DNA of 64,000 bases. It comes from Mesorhizobium liriopis (GTDB lineage: Bacteria; Pseudomonadota; Alphaproteobacteria; Rhizobiales; Rhizobiaceae). Positions 1 to 10,289 of this stretch are shown piece by piece (positions within the stretch are counted from its first letter, which is position 1; each line of letters opens with the position of its first letter). The notes under the pieces are model-generated. The model was not told where the DNA came from. It worked only from the letters and a program-made list of their open reading frames with translations, and did no database searches. The stretch is from contig NZ_JAMXQS010000010.1 of assembly GCF_024053505.1 (NCBI RefSeq), positions 150,822-214,821 on the forward strand. The letters are read 5' to 3'. The translations under genes were made by a program, and so were the position numbers.

Positions 1-315
1 AAGGCCTGCGAGGCCGATATCGGCCTGTGTCGAACGCGTGATCGGCGTCAAACGATCGACGAGCGTGTCGGCAATCGCAGCGCTCGGGTTCTGCGCGTCG
101 ATGAAGACACGCTGGATGTCACCGATCTTCACACCGTTGAACAAAACTGCACTGCCGCGCCCGAGGCCGGACGCAGAGCCGGGGATACGCACGCGAAGGA
201 TAGCCGTTTCACCGCGGTCGCCGATGCCCGCGGTCCAGTACACGAAGCCGAAGGCGGCGAGCACGGCCAACAGCGTGAATATGCCGACGATGACGTAATT
301 TGCTCTGGTTTCCAT
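1..315 (-). CDS. mlaD: MlaD-family (MCE) phospholipid transport protein, partial
   Basis: The first 105 codons of an MCE-domain protein; the C-terminus lies beyond base 1. One membrane-spanning segment (about residues 7-28) is followed by the start of the MCE domain, with the typical VLFNGVKIGDI motif near residues 55-65. By family knowledge MlaD is the periplasmic, inner-membrane-anchored lipid-binding ring of the Mla/Ttg2 ABC system, which moves phospholipids between the inner and outer membranes. It follows the ATPase gene by 12 bases and the permease gene lies before that, so it is the third gene of an mlaE-mlaF-mlaD operon. The ATG at 315 is the only reasonable start. Confidence 0.9.
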   Translation of the reverse strand, partial: METRANYVIVGIFTLLAVLAAFGFVYWTAGIGDRGETAILRVRIPGSASGLGRGSAVLFNGVKIGDIQRVFIDAQNPSAAIADTLVDRLTPITRSTQADIGLAGL

Positions 316-327
316 CGGTCCGTGTTT

Positions 328-1152
328 CTAGCTGCGCGTTTCCATGTCGAGCTGGCGCGCGCGCTTCCCCCGGAAATAGCTTTTCACCCACGGCTCTTCG
401 CTCGCGAGCATTTCTTCGATCGTGCCTTCGACCATCACCTTCTTCTGGCCGAGCACCGCCACGCGGTCGCAAACGGAGAAGAGGCTGTCGAGGTCGTGCG
501 TCACCATGTAGACGGTCAGTCCCATCGTGTCGCGAAGTTTGGCGACGAGCTCGTCGAAATCGGCGGCGCCGATGGGATCGAGGCCGGATGTCGGCTCATC
601 AAGGAAAACCACATCGGGATCGAGCGCCAACGCGCGCGCAAGCGCCGCGCGCTTGATCATGCCGCCGGAAAGCTCCGACGGAAACTTGTTCGCCGCATCG
701 CGCTTCAAACCGACCAGCTCGATCTTGAGCATGGCGAGTTCGTCCATGAGCTCTTTCGGCAGATCCAGATATTCGCGCATCGGAACCTGCACGTTCTCGA
801 GGACGGTGAGCGCCGAGAACAGCGCGCCGTGCTGGAACAGCACGCCCATCCGCATATCCACCCGCGTCTTGTCCTCGTCGGACGCATTGTCGATATCGGT
901 ACCGAAAATCTTGACCGTACCCTCCTGCTTCTGGTTCAGCCCCAGAATGGTTCGCAGAAGGACGGACTTGCCTGCGCCCGAAGGACCGACAAAACCGAGG
1001 ATCTCGCCACGGCGAATATCGAGATTGAGGTGTTCGAGCACGGTCTTGCCGCCGAAGCCGACGGTCACGTCACGCGCTTCGATGATGATCTCGTTCGGAT
1101 CGCCATGCGGCGCTTGTTGTTCGGCAGGGGCTTCTTGCACGGTCTGGTCCAT
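328..1152 (-). CDS. mlaF: Mla-type ABC transporter ATP-binding protein
   Basis: A 274-residue ABC ATPase that powers phospholipid transport by the neighbouring MCE permease. Walker A is GPSGAGKS (residues 56-63), the signature is LSGGM (161-165), and Walker B runs into LDEPTSGLDP near 180-190. The LSGGM signature and QHGALFSALT Q-loop region are typical of the MlaF/Ttg2A group. The ATG at 1152 overlaps the permease stop codon (TGATG), which suggests translational coupling. The reading frame stays open upstream to 1470, but that part only shadows the permease gene and is excluded. The short N-terminal extension of about 20 residues before the ABC fold looks disordered. Confidence 0.93.
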   Translation of the reverse strand: MDQTVQEAPAEQQAPHGDPNEIIIEARDVTVGFGGKTVLEHLNLDIRRGEILGFVGPSGAGKSVLLRTILGLNQKQEGTVKIFGTDIDNASDEDKTRVDMRMGVLFQHGALFSALTVLENVQVPMREYLDLPKELMDELAMLKIELVGLKRDAANKFPSELSGGMIKRAALARALALDPDVVFLDEPTSGLDPIGAADFDELVAKLRDTMGLTVYMVTHDLDSLFSVCDRVAVLGQKKVMVEGTIEEMLASEEPWVKSYFRGKRARQLDMETRS

Positions 1153-2357
1153 CAGAAGTCGATTGCCGCGTAGAAGATGGCGAAGAAGCCGTCGACGATG
1201 ATGACCACGAAGATGGCCTTCACCACGGAAGCCGTCACACGGGCGCCCAGCGACTCGGCGCTGCCACCCACTTTCATGCCCTCGACCGATGCCAGCGTGC
1301 CGATGATGAGTGCCATGAAGGGCGCCTTGATCAGTCCGGCGAAGATCGTGCTGATGTCGATCGTCGCCCTCATGCGCTCGATGAAAGTTTCGGGCGAAAT
1401 GCCTGAATACATATAAGTCACGAAGATTGCGCCGCCGAGCGCAGCAAAATTGGCCGCGATCGTCAGGCAAGGAACTGCGATCACCAGCGCGACGAGGCGC
1501 GGGAAGACAAGCACACCGACCGGGTTGAGGCCAATGACCTTGAGAGCGTCCACCTCTTCACGCATCTTCATTGAACCGATTTCGGCCGTGATCGCGCTGC
1601 CCGAACGGCCCGCGATCATGATGGCTGTGAGCAAGACGCCCAATTCGCGCCAGACGAGGATGCCGACCAGATCGACGACGAAGATCTCGGCGCCGAAATA
1701 GCGAAGCTGAAAGGCACCCTGCTGCGCCACGATGGCACCCACGATGGCCGACATCAGAACCACAACCGGAATGGCGCCCACGCCCATCTTGTCGATGTGG
1801 TGAACGATAGCAGTGATATTGACCGAATGGCCGGCACGGCCCGCTTTGGACTGCGCGCCCGCAATAGTGGCGCCAAGGATATTCATTGAGGCAATGAAGT
1901 CATCCTTCATCGCGTAGACGCCGCGCCCGATCGCCTCGAGCATGCGGATAACGATGTTGCGCGTGTCGCCGGAAGGCTGCTCGTCCTTGTTGTGCGCCGA
2001 CTCGCCTACTGCGTCCAGCAGCGTGGATGCGGCTTCGCTCCCACCTGTGACTTCGGTTTCGGTGCCCTTGTCTGAAAGTGCAGCGATCAACCGCTCCACA
2101 ACCCACGCACCGGCCGTATCCATTTTGGAGACACCGGAAAGGTCTAGCACAAGCTTGCCGCCTTCACGGTTGGCCAGCTCACGCATTTCCTTGTCGACGA
2201 GCCCGATCATACGTGTCGTCCACACGCCCGCCAGGGCGACATGCAGCGTGCTGCCGTCTTCGCGCGTCTCGATGCTCGGACGCACATCGGCGGCGCGGGC
2301 GTCTGGCTCGCGGCCCGCTTCTGGCTGGCTTGCGTCGGTATCTGCAGTCGTCAACAT
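1152..2357 (-). CDS. mlaE: MlaE-family permease with N-terminal STAS domain
   Basis: A 401-residue inner-membrane permease of the Mla lipid transporter. An N-terminal STAS-like domain (about residues 30-140, with DLSGVSKMDTAGAWV resembling the STAS core) precedes the MlaE domain with about five to six hydrophobic segments. The MlaE part carries conserved ELG and GRSGSAI..EIG..K..EEVDAL-type motifs. In E. coli the STAS component (MlaB) is a separate protein; fusion to the permease is common in alphaproteobacteria, so this one gene likely does both jobs. The ATG at 2357 is chosen; a TTG at 2381 would add eight residues. It is the first gene of the operon, divergent from the dipeptide epimerase. 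Confidence 0.9.
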   Translation of the reverse strand: MLTTADTDASQPEAGREPDARAADVRPSIETREDGSTLHVALAGVWTTRMIGLVDKEMRELANREGGKLVLDLSGVSKMDTAGAWVVERLIAALSDKGTETEVTGGSEAASTLLDAVGESAHNKDEQPSGDTRNIVIRMLEAIGRGVYAMKDDFIASMNILGATIAGAQSKAGRAGHSVNITAIVHHIDKMGVGAIPVVVLMSAIVGAIVAQQGAFQLRYFGAEIFVVDLVGILVWRELGVLLTAIMIAGRSGSAITAEIGSMKMREEVDALKVIGLNPVGVLVFPRLVALVIAVPCLTIAANFAALGGAIFVTYMYSGISPETFIERMRATIDISTIFAGLIKAPFMALIIGTLASVEGMKVGGSAESLGARVTASVVKAIFVVIIVDGFFAIFYAAIDF

Positions 2358-2460
2358 CTGAATGACCGGGAGGGATTCCAATCCGTCATAGCGTGGCGTA
2401 AGCGCCCTGTCACTTTCCCGGCTCGCCTATGGTTGCCGAACACTCAGGAGTGAATCTCTT

Positions 2461-3444
2461 ATGCCACGCCAGTTGTCGGTCCAGGTCGAGAGTTTCCCGA
2501 TTGCCGGCACGTTCACGATCTCGCGCGGCTCGAAGACCGAAGCCGTCGTGGTGACCTGCACGATCACCGATGCCCAAGTCGCAGGTCGGGGCGAATGCGT
2601 GCCCTATGCGCGCTACGGTGAGAGCATCGAGAGTGTCTGTGCGCAGATCAGAACCGTGCAGGATGCGATCGAACACGGCGCTGACCGAAACGAACTCGAA
2701 CGCCTCTTGCCGGGCGGCGCAGCGCGCAACGCGGTGGATAATGCGCTGTGGGATCTGGAAGCCAAGCTCGCACGGCAGCCGGCTTGGGAACTGGCAGGGC
2801 TTCCCGCGCCAAGTCATCTCGAAACCGCCTACACATTGTCTCTGGGCACCGCAGAGGCGATGGCCGGACAGGCACGCGAGCACAACCATCGGCCCCTCCT
2901 CAAGATCAAGCTGGGAGCGGGGGGTGACGTCGAGCGTATGGAGGCTGTTCGCCAAGCTGCGCCGCAAAGCAAGCTTATCGTGGATGCAAACGAAGGCTGG
3001 AGCGCAATCGATATCGAGGCCAATCTAGCCGTTGCGCGGCGTTTTAGCGTAACGCTTGTCGAACAGCCGCTACCGGCCAATCAAGACGATCTGCTCAGCC
3101 GGATCGACCATCCGGTGCCGATCTGTGCGGATGAAAGCGTACACGGCCTCGAAGATCTCGACCGGCTCGCAACCCTCTATGACGCCGTCAACATCAAGCT
3201 CGACAAGACGGGCGGGCTGACTTCCGGCCTAAAGCTCAGGCGTGAAGCTGAAAAGCGTGGGCTGCGGATCATGGTCGGCTGCATGGTCGGCACCTCACTC
3301 GGCATGGCACCGGCTGTTCTTCTGGCGCAGGGCGCCGAGTGGGTGGACCTCGATGGTCCCCTTCTTCTGGCGCGAGACCGTGAACCCGGCCTTTCCTACA
3401 AAGGTTCGCTCGTCTCGCCTCCACCCCCAGCCCTCTGGGGCTGA
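2461..3444 (+). CDS. Dipeptide epimerase (L-Ala-D/L-Glu epimerase type)
   Basis: A 327-residue enolase-superfamily enzyme, likely an L-Ala-D/L-Glu epimerase (YcjG/AEE family) used in recycling murein peptides. The KxK catalytic pair is in LKIKLG (K148, K150). The metal ligands are D175 (DANEGW), E201 (VEQPLP) and D224 (ADES). The second catalytic lysine is in NIKLDK near 246. The closing CMVGTS and DLDGPLLL motifs match the dipeptide epimerase subgroup. An AGGAG lies about 10 bases before the ATG. The 3' end overlaps the convergent MFS gene by 49 bp. The exact dipeptide specificity is inferred. Confidence 0.87.
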   Translation: MPRQLSVQVESFPIAGTFTISRGSKTEAVVVTCTITDAQVAGRGECVPYARYGESIESVCAQIRTVQDAIEHGADRNELERLLPGGAARNAVDNALWDLEAKLARQPAWELAGLPAPSHLETAYTLSLGTAEAMAGQAREHNHRPLLKIKLGAGGDVERMEAVRQAAPQSKLIVDANEGWSAIDIEANLAVARRFSVTLVEQPLPANQDDLLSRIDHPVPICADESVHGLEDLDRLATLYDAVNIKLDKTGGLTSGLKLRREAEKRGLRIMVGCMVGTSLGMAPAVLLAQGAEWVDLDGPLLLARDREPGLSYKGSLVSPPPPALWG

Positions 3445-4616
3445 CGCAGGCCGATCAGGATGAGGCCCAAGCCCACGCCTGCAATGAGCGCCATCGACAG
3501 AAAGCCATAAGCGCCGACATGGGTGTAAAGATAGCCCGCGAGCAGCGTGAAGAGGCCCACGCTGGCCTGATTGGCCATGAAGGTGACCCCTTGGGCGCCG
3601 CTCGTTTGCTGCTCGGGTATCAGTTCCGCGATGGCCTTTTGCACGCCTATAATAATCAACCCGGTCGAGAGCGCATGCAGCGCTTGAAGCACGGTGAACC
3701 CTACAGCCCCGAAGCCGAGCGGCTCCGAAACGGAAAAAGCCAGCCAGCGCAGAACTGCGGCGACACCTGCAATCGCGATGATCGTCTGCGCCGAAAAGCG
3801 ACTCAGCAGGCGCGGAAAGACCAGGAAAAGCAGAACCTCCGCTAACGTCCCAAGCGCCCAGAAGGCACCGATCACACTGTCCGAGAAGCCGAGGCTGCGC
3901 CAGTAGATCGAGGCAAAACCGTAAAGGAAGGCGTGGCTTCCCTGAATAGCAGCGACCGCCAGAACCGTCGACAGAAATGCGCGGTTGCTGAGCAGTCTGA
4001 CACCATCGGCTGGGTTCGCGACGGTCGGCGTTCGTGGCCGCCCAAGACGGGGTGTCGAAAGCGAGACGAGGACCATCAGTCCATAACCCAGGATCAGCAA
4101 CCACGGAACGATGCCCGCATCCGACCGGGCCAGCACGACACCAGCGATCACATTGCCTGCCAGGTAGGAAATCGAGCCCCAGATGCGCATTTTCGAATAG
4201 TCGGAACGGTAGCGTCGGACGCCGGAAACGGCGATCGAATCCGTCAATGTCTGCTGCAGCGGCTGGAAGATGGAGTGCGCCAGCGTCACGGCCAGAACGA
4301 GTGTGAAAGACGGCGGCAGAAGATAGAAGCACGTGATCGCGAAAGTGCCGATTGCCGTCCCGATCAGCATCGGCGCTCGGTCGAGCAAACGGTCCGCCAG
4401 CGTCGAGAGGGCCGGGGTCGCGACCACGCGCATGAAAAGCTGCGCGGACAGAATGATCGAGATAGCGCCTGCATCGAAGTGCAGATGTTCAAGCCAGAGA
4501 GGCAGGAACGGCGTCATCACCCCGTTCGGCAGGAATACCGCGATGTAGAGCAGCGCGATACGCGTCTCGAACCAATGCGGCTTCGGCGGCAGCGCGTCGG
4601 TTGTGGGATGCGTCAT
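3396..4616 (-). CDS. MFS transporter (HcaT / phenylpropionate permease-like)
   Basis: A 406-residue membrane protein with about 12 hydrophobic segments. The N-terminal region (LYIAVFLPNGVMTPFLPLWL) and the SDYSKMRIWGSISYLAGN motif after TM4 resemble the MFS_1-like group that includes HcaT and nucleoside-type permeases. The substrate cannot be read from sequence. It is transcribed towards the dipeptide epimerase, with a 49-bp overlap of coding ends, and divergently from the SDR gene. The ATG at 4616 is followed directly by a short polar N-terminus and the first membrane helix, so the start is well placed. Confidence 0.82.
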   Translation of the reverse strand: MTHPTTDALPPKPHWFETRIALLYIAVFLPNGVMTPFLPLWLEHLHFDAGAISIILSAQLFMRVVATPALSTLADRLLDRAPMLIGTAIGTFAITCFYLLPPSFTLVLAVTLAHSIFQPLQQTLTDSIAVSGVRRYRSDYSKMRIWGSISYLAGNVIAGVVLARSDAGIVPWLLILGYGLMVLVSLSTPRLGRPRTPTVANPADGVRLLSNRAFLSTVLAVAAIQGSHAFLYGFASIYWRSLGFSDSVIGAFWALGTLAEVLLFLVFPRLLSRFSAQTIIAIAGVAAVLRWLAFSVSEPLGFGAVGFTVLQALHALSTGLIIIGVQKAIAELIPEQQTSGAQGVTFMANQASVGLFTLLAGYLYTHVGAYGFLSMALIAGVGLGLILIGLRQPQRAGGGGETSEPL

Positions 4617-4754
4617 GAAGAAACAATCGATCAGCTTTTGGCCGCCCTATCATGCACGGGCGCCGCTCACTATGGGCCAGCCATGCAAATCGGTTCAGCG
4701 GTTGCGACCAGGCATTCGGCGACGTAAGGCTCTACGCGCAATTCGGAGAAAGCG

Positions 4755-5522
4755 ATGGATCTTGGGTTGAGGGGCAAACAGGCGATCGTCTGTGCATCGA
4801 GCAAAGGACTCGGGCGCGGATGCGCAACCGCACTTGCCGAGGCCGGCGTTTCGCTGGTCCTGAACGGCCGAGATGAGACCGTGTTGCGTGCCACCGCTCA
4901 AGATATCCGCGCACGTTTCGATGTCGAGGTGCAGGAGGTGGCAGGCGACGTCTCCGACAGAGCTATCCAGGACGCCCTGCTCGCGGCCTGCCCGGAGCCG
5001 GATATTCTCGTCAACAACAATGGCGGTCCGCCGCGGCGCGACTTCCGCGAACTCGACCGCGAAGCGATCCTGAAAGGCGTCACGCAGAATCTGGTGACCC
5101 CATTCGAACTGATCCAGCGCGTGGTGGACGGGATGGCCGAGCGCGGTTTCGGGCGTATCGTTAACATCACCTCGCTCTCCGTCTATGTTCCTATCGAAGG
5201 GCTGGACCTGTCGTCGGCCGCGCGGGCGGGTTTGACGTCGTTTCTCGCCGGCATCGCGCGCGGCGTCGCCGAGCGCAATGTGACGATCAACAATCTGCTT
5301 CCGGGCAAGCTCGACACCGATCGAATCCGCTCGGCCTTCAAGGCTGGCGCTGGCACCGAGGAAGAAAACAAGGCGCGCATCGCAGCCGACATTCCGGCGA
5401 AGCGCCTGGGAACGCCCGAGGAGTTCGGCCAGATCTGCGCTTTCTTGTGCTCAGTCCAAGCCGGCTACATGACCGGCCAGAACATCCGCGTTGACGGCGG
5501 ACTCTACCCTTCAGCATTCTGA
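4755..5522 (+). CDS. SDR-family protein lacking the usual catalytic Tyr/Lys
   Basis: A 255-residue short-chain dehydrogenase/reductase fold. It has a variant cofactor loop (ASSKGLGRG, residues 14-22), an NNNGG motif (87-91), the active-site serine region (NITSLS, about 137-142) and a C-terminal DGGLYPSAF. Where most SDRs have YxxxK, this protein reads SSAAR (about 153-157), so both the catalytic tyrosine and lysine are replaced. By family knowledge this fits a BKR-like SDR subgroup noted for imperfect catalytic tetrads. It may be an inactive homologue or use different chemistry. It lies 10 bases upstream of maeB on the same strand, so the two are probably cotranscribed. Confidence 0.85.
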   Translation: MDLGLRGKQAIVCASSKGLGRGCATALAEAGVSLVLNGRDETVLRATAQDIRARFDVEVQEVAGDVSDRAIQDALLAACPEPDILVNNNGGPPRRDFRELDREAILKGVTQNLVTPFELIQRVVDGMAERGFGRIVNITSLSVYVPIEGLDLSSAARAGLTSFLAGIARGVAERNVTINNLLPGKLDTDRIRSAFKAGAGTEEENKARIAADIPAKRLGTPEEFGQICAFLCSVQAGYMTGQNIRVDGGLYPSAF

Positions 5523-5532
5523 GACAGCATCG

Positions 5533-7860
5533 ATGACCGACAAGCCAGACCTGTCCGAACTGGATCAGGCAGCCCTCTTCTTCCATCGCTATCCGAAGCC
5601 CGGAAAGCTTGAGATTCAAGCGACCAAGGCTCTCGGCAACCAACGTGACCTGGCGCTTGCCTATTCTCCGGGCGTCGCGGCCCCCTGCCTTGCGATCAAG
5701 GACGATCCTGAACTCGCAGACGACTACACGAGCCGGGCAAACCTGGTCGCCGTGGTTTCGAACGGAACGGCAGTACTCGGCTTGGGCAATATCGGGCCGC
5801 TTGCCTCCAAGCCCGTCATGGAGGGCAAGGCCGTTCTCTTCAAGAAATTCTCCGGCATCGACGTGTTCGACATCGAGATCGACGCGCCCACGATCGAGCG
5901 CATGGTCGATACTGTCTCCGCGTTGGAACCGACCTTTGGCGGCATCAACCTCGAAGATATCAAGGCGCCCGAATGCTTCGAGGTCGAGGAGCAACTCAAG
6001 GCGCGGATGAACATCCCGGTCTTTCATGACGACCAGCACGGCACGGCCATCATCGTCGCGGCCGCCGTCCTCAATGCGCTCGAGTTCGCGAGCAAGAAGA
6101 TCGAGGACATCAAGATCGTCAGTTCCGGCGCAGGTGCGGCGGCACTCGCCTGCCTCAATCTTCTCGTCTCGCTCGGCGCTCAGATCGAAAACATATGGGT
6201 CACGGACCGTCACGGCGTCGCCTACAAGGGCCGGCTCGACGAGATGGATCGATGGAAGGACCCTTACGTCAAGGACACCGATGCGCGGACGCTGACCGAT
6301 GTGATCGGCGGTGCCGACGTGTTTCTAGGGCTCTCGGCCGCCGGCGTGCTCAAGCCCGAGCTGCTGCAGCACATGGCGGAGCGCCCGCTGATCCTGGCAC
6401 TTGCCAATCCAACCCCTGAGATCATGCCGGAGACGGCGCGCGCGGCTCGCCCCGATGCCATGATCTGCACCGGGCGCTCGGATTTTCCGAACCAAGTCAA
6501 CAACGTCCTCTGCTTCCCCTACATCTTCCGCGGCGCTCTCGATTGCGGGGCGAGTGCCATCAACGAAGAAATGAAGATGGCCGCCGTGCGCGCCATCGCA
6601 GCGCTTGCCCGCGAGGAGCCATCGGATGTTGCGGCCCGTGCCTATTCGGGCGAGACGCCGACTTTCGGTCCCGACTTCCTGATTCCCTCGCCTTTCGACC
6701 CGCGCCTGATCCTGCGTATCGCGCCGGCAGTCGCCGAGGCCGCAGCAACGAGCGGTGTCGCGCGCAGGCCTATCGAAGACATGCCGGCCTATATCGATCG
6801 GTTGAACCGCTTCGTGTTCCGTTCGGGTCTCGTGATGAAGCCGGTTTTCTCGGCTGCCAAGGCGGCGCAGGAGAAGCGCGTCGTTTATGCCGATGGTGAA
6901 GACGAACGCGTGCTGCGGGCTGCCCAGGTGGTGCTGGAAGAAGGTATCGCCAAGCCGATCCTGATCGGCCGCCCTCACGTCATCGACGTGCGCCTCAAGC
7001 GCTACGGCCTGAAAATCCGGCGCGGCGTCGATTTCGATCTGATCAATCCAGAAGACGATCCGCGCTATCGCGACTATGTCGATCTCTTGGTCGAACTCGC
7101 AGGGCGTCGCGGCTTCACGCAGGAGGGCGCGCGCACCACCGTGCGCACGGATAATACGGTCATCGCAGCACTGGCCCTTAAACGCGGCGACACAGACTGC
7201 ATGATCTGCGGCCTGGAAGGCCGTTTCGAGCGTCATCTGCGCAACGTGTCGCTCATCATCGGTGCGCGGAAAGGCCTGAAATATCCGGACCTTTCCGCAC
7301 TCTCCATGCTCATTTCACAAAGCGGCGTGACCTTCTTCACCGACACCTACGTGACGGTCGACCCTTCAGCCGAGGAGATCGCCGAAATGACCGTGCTCGC
7401 CGCAGAAGAAATCCGCCGCTTCGGCATCGAGCCCAAGGCTGCCCTGCTCTCGCATTCGAATTTCGGCTCCCGCGATTCCCCGAGCGCGCTCAAGATGCGC
7501 GAGGCTGCAGCTATCCTGAAAGAGATTGCACCTGATCTCGAGTCAGACGGTGAGATGCACGGCGACTCCGCGCTTTCGGAGGCCTTGCGCAACCGCGTTT
7601 ACCCGCATTCACGGATCAAGGGAGAAGCCAATCTGCTGGTTTTCCCGAACCTCGATTCGGCAAACATCGCGCTGACGACGGCCAAACAGATGACGGACGC
7701 GCTCCATGTCGGCCCGATCCTGCTTGGCACCGACAAGCCTGCACATATTCTGACGCCCTCGGTCACCTCGCGCGGCATCGTGAATATGACGGCGCTGGCC
7801 GTTGTCGAAGCGCATCAACAGCAGGCGCGAGCGGGCCAGACTATCGGCGACGCGATCTGA
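5533..7860 (+). CDS. maeB: NAD(P)-dependent malic enzyme with phosphotransacetylase-like domain
   Basis: A 775-residue protein that decarboxylates malate to pyruvate, feeding acetyl-CoA and NAD(P)H pools. The N-terminal about 430 residues are the malic enzyme ([36 protein letters not shown] for dinucleotide binding). The C-terminal about 330 residues resemble phosphate acetyltransferase and are usually regulatory rather than catalytic. This is the MaeB/Dme/Tme layout of rhizobia; the choice of NAD or NADP cannot be made from sequence. The frame is open upstream to 5491, but the ATG at 5533 begins the conserved protein. It is convergent with gltX, with only 7 bases between the stops. Confidence 0.92.
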   Translation: MTDKPDLSELDQAALFFHRYPKPGKLEIQATKALGNQRDLALAYSPGVAAPCLAIKDDPELADDYTSRANLVAVVSNGTAVLGLGNIGPLASKPVMEGKAVLFKKFSGIDVFDIEIDAPTIERMVDTVSALEPTFGGINLEDIKAPECFEVEEQLKARMNIPVFHDDQHGTAIIVAAAVLNALEFASKKIEDIKIVSSGAGAAALACLNLLVSLGAQIENIWVTDRHGVAYKGRLDEMDRWKDPYVKDTDARTLTDVIGGADVFLGLSAAGVLKPELLQHMAERPLILALANPTPEIMPETARAARPDAMICTGRSDFPNQVNNVLCFPYIFRGALDCGASAINEEMKMAAVRAIAALAREEPSDVAARAYSGETPTFGPDFLIPSPFDPRLILRIAPAVAEAAATSGVARRPIEDMPAYIDRLNRFVFRSGLVMKPVFSAAKAAQEKRVVYADGEDERVLRAAQVVLEEGIAKPILIGRPHVIDVRLKRYGLKIRRGVDFDLINPEDDPRYRDYVDLLVELAGRRGFTQEGARTTVRTDNTVIAALALKRGDTDCMICGLEGRFERHLRNVSLIIGARKGLKYPDLSALSMLISQSGVTFFTDTYVTVDPSAEEIAEMTVLAAEEIRRFGIEPKAALLSHSNFGSRDSPSALKMREAAAILKEIAPDLESDGEMHGDSALSEALRNRVYPHSRIKGEANLLVFPNLDSANIALTTAKQMTDALHVGPILLGTDKPAHILTPSVTSRGIVNMTALAVVEAHQQQARAGQTIGDAI

Positions 7861-7867
7861 CGCTTTG

Positions 7868-9241
7868 TCAGGGACGCCGAGCCAGCGTCCCCTCGCGGCC
7901 GAGCAGCGGAAGCAGCTCGGCCAATTCCGGCCCGGAGGACAATCCCGTCAGTGCCACGCGGAGAGGGAGAAACAACTCTTTTCCCTTGCGCCCCGTCGCC
8001 TGCTTGACCTGATCGGTCCAATGCTTCCATGTGCGCCGGTCGAAGGGCTCGTCGGGCAAAAACTCGAATGCTTCACGCGCGAAATCACGATCCGCGCCTG
8101 AGAGCTCGTCGGTCGGTTCCGGCCCGTTTCGCACGATCTGCCACCAGCGCGCGGCATCGGTCACGCGCGTGAGATTGCCACGAACGGCATTCCAGAACGG
8201 TTCGGCTTCAGGACCGGAAATGCCCATCGCGAGGAGCCGCACGGCAACGTCCTCGAAACTCATCGCATGAACGATGGCCTTGTTCAGCGTATCGAGATCG
8301 GCTGGATCGAATTTTGCCGAAGATTTCGAGGTCGCTGCCGGATCGAACTTATCCGCGAGTGCGGCGAGGTTGGGCTCCGGGGTCACCTGCTCGGCGCTGC
8401 CGATCAGCGTGGCGAGTGAAGCAACCGCCATCGGCTCGAGCCCATCCTCGCGCAGCGATGCGATGGAGAGCGCGCCAGTGCGCTTCGACAGCCCCTCGCC
8501 GGTCGAGGTCGTCAGGAGGTTATGGTGCCCGAAAACAGGCGGCTCCGCCCCGAGTGCCCTGAATAGGGCGATCTGGACGCCCGTATTCGTCACGTGATCG
8601 TCACCGCGGATCACGTGTGTGATCTCCATGTCGATATCGTCCACCACGGACGGCAATGTGTAGAGATAGGTCCCGTCCTCGCGCACGAGCACAGGATCGG
8701 AGAGCGACGCAAGATCGACCGTTTCGTCGCCGCGCACGAGATCGCTCCAGTGCACATCCGTGCGCTCGGTCTCCTGCGGATTGCCGCGGAAGTTCGGCAG
8801 CAGGAAGCGCCAGTGGGGACGTCGGCCTTCCGCTTCGAATGCGGCTTTCTGCTCATCCGTCAATTGCAACGCTTCGCGGCCATAGACCGGCGGAAGCTTT
8901 CGCGAGAGCCGGATCTTGCGTTTCAGCTCCAGCTCTTCGACGGTCTCATAGCAGGGATACAGCAGACCGGACGCCTTCAGCCTCTCGACCGCCGCATCGT
9001 ATGTATCCGTCCGCTTGGACTGATACTCGACGGTATCCGGAAAAATTCCGAGCCAGTGCAGATCGTAGAGAATGCCGTCGGCAAAGGCCTGCGTCGACCG
9101 CGCTTGGTCGGTGTCATCGAAGCGCTGTATGAAACGTCCGCGATTCTGGCTCGCGAACAACCAATTGAATAGTGCCGTGCGCGCATTGCCGATATGGATG
9201 CGGCCCGTCGGAGAGGGAGCAAAACGTACTGTAACCGTCAT
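7868..9241 (-). CDS. gltX: Glutamyl-tRNA synthetase
   Basis: A 457-residue class I aminoacyl-tRNA synthetase that charges tRNA with glutamate. The HIGH motif appears as HIGN (16-19, in [12 protein letters not shown]) and the KMSKS loop as LSKRT (251-255). [11 protein letters not shown] is the usual active-site segment near 210-220. The C-terminal half is shorter and more diverged than the catalytic core. Alphaproteobacteria often carry two GltX paralogues, one of them able to charge tRNA-Gln for the amidotransferase route; which one this is cannot be settled here. Confidence 0.93.
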   Translation of the reverse strand: MTVTVRFAPSPTGRIHIGNARTALFNWLFASQNRGRFIQRFDDTDQARSTQAFADGILYDLHWLGIFPDTVEYQSKRTDTYDAAVERLKASGLLYPCYETVEELELKRKIRLSRKLPPVYGREALQLTDEQKAAFEAEGRRPHWRFLLPNFRGNPQETERTDVHWSDLVRGDETVDLASLSDPVLVREDGTYLYTLPSVVDDIDMEITHVIRGDDHVTNTGVQIALFRALGAEPPVFGHHNLLTTSTGEGLSKRTGALSIASLREDGLEPMAVASLATLIGSAEQVTPEPNLAALADKFDPAATSKSSAKFDPADLDTLNKAIVHAMSFEDVAVRLLAMGISGPEAEPFWNAVRGNLTRVTDAARWWQIVRNGPEPTDELSGADRDFAREAFEFLPDEPFDRRTWKHWTDQVKQATGRKGKELFLPLRVALTGLSSGPELAELLPLLGREGTLARRP

Positions 9242-9318
9242 GCGCGCCGGTTAAACCCGAGCTGTGGCGATGGCAAGGCGCGTCGATGGGCGCTTTTTCA
9301 CATCCCCCCGGCTCTGGG

Positions 9319-9675
9319 TCAGGCGAGAAGCGCGATGCGTTGCACGAGAGCGCCGATCCAGATACCGGCTGTCAGGATGATCGCAATCAGGACTGCCAGC
9401 GAGCCGCAGTCTTTGGCGAGTTTGATCTCAGGCCGAAAATCCCGCGTCACCGCATTGCATGTGGCTTCGATTGCCGTGTTCAGCACTTCCACCAGCATCA
9501 AAAAAAGGATCGACGCGAGAAGCATCGCGAAACCAAGCCAGCTTGTGGACAGGAGGTAGGCCAAGGGAATGGCCAGAACAAAGAGCGCGGCCTCCTCCTG
9601 GAAGGCGCGTTCGCTGCGGATCAGGAGATCGAACGCTCGCGCGGAATGGCGAAACGCGTTGAGGAGGCGCTGCAA
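9319..9675 (-). CDS. dgkA: Diacylglycerol kinase (prokaryotic DgkA type)
   Basis: A 118-residue integral membrane kinase with an amphipathic N-terminus and three hydrophobic helices. It recycles diacylglycerol to phosphatidic acid at the inner membrane. The family signature EVLNTAIE (about residues 63-70), the SERAFQEEA segment near 21-29 and KLAKDCGS near 85-92 are all present. The start is TTG at 9675, with a GAGGT seven bases upstream; no in-frame ATG fits. It lies 10 bases downstream of the GFA gene and is probably cotranscribed with it. Confidence 0.88.
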   Translation of the reverse strand: MQRLLNAFRHSARAFDLLIRSERAFQEEAALFVLAIPLAYLLSTSWLGFAMLLASILFLMLVEVLNTAIEATCNAVTRDFRPEIKLAKDCGSLAVLIAIILTAGIWIGALVQRIALLA

Positions 9676-9685
9676 GAATTCGACC

Positions 9686-10108
9686 TCAGTCGTCGGAGTA
9701 AGAGAAGCATGGCAAGCCGTCGGCGACCGTGTAGTAGTCGCCCTTCTCGTTCGTGAAAATATGGTATCCGCCCTTGAGCCCGGTTGGGCTGTCGAAAAGC
9801 CCCGCCATGATCGAGGTCACCTCGCTGGCCTCACGCTTCCAGAACAAGGCCGAGCCGCAAACCCGGCAAAATCCCCGCTTCGCAGCGGCCGATGCCGCAT
9901 ACCAAGTGATATGTTCTTCCCCAGTGACGTAGAGGCGAGCGTCTTCAACACTCGTCGCGGCATAGTAATGCCCGCTCTGTTTGCGGCATTGCTGGCAATG
10001 GCAGAAGATCACATTGCGCAAGTGACCTCTGGTTTCGAACTTGACCGAACCGCATATGCAGCTTCCAGTCCGAAACTCGTGGTCACTGTCTTGATTTGGG
10101 TCAGTCAC
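9686..10108 (-). CDS. GFA-family (CENP-V/GFA domain) zinc protein
   Basis: A 140-residue protein with the zinc-binding pattern of the glutathione-dependent formaldehyde-activating enzyme family. CICGSVKF near residues 18-25, CHCQQC near 36-41 and CRVCGS near 80-85 supply the zinc cysteines. Members of the family are often annotated as GFA, but the true activity of most is unknown. The start is a GTG at 10108, with an AAGGC-like sequence upstream. It is divergent from the diguanylate cyclase gene. Confidence 0.85.
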   Translation of the reverse strand: MTDPNQDSDHEFRTGSCICGSVKFETRGHLRNVIFCHCQQCRKQSGHYYAATSVEDARLYVTGEEHITWYAASAAAKRGFCRVCGSALFWKREASEVTSIMAGLFDSPTGLKGGYHIFTNEKGDYYTVADGLPCFSYSDD

Positions 10109-10289
10109 GATGATCTTGCCTTTAATGAAACTTTAGCAGTGCGCGCCTAGGGTCGTGAACAGCCTTTCACGAGGGTTCCGCATGAAGCGGAGTTCGAAAC
10201 CAGCCGCTGTTGGCGCCTCATGAAAGACCGTTGCCGAACGATTTGGCAACAGGACACGGTCGGGGGACCGTTCGAGGCTTGGTGGGACG

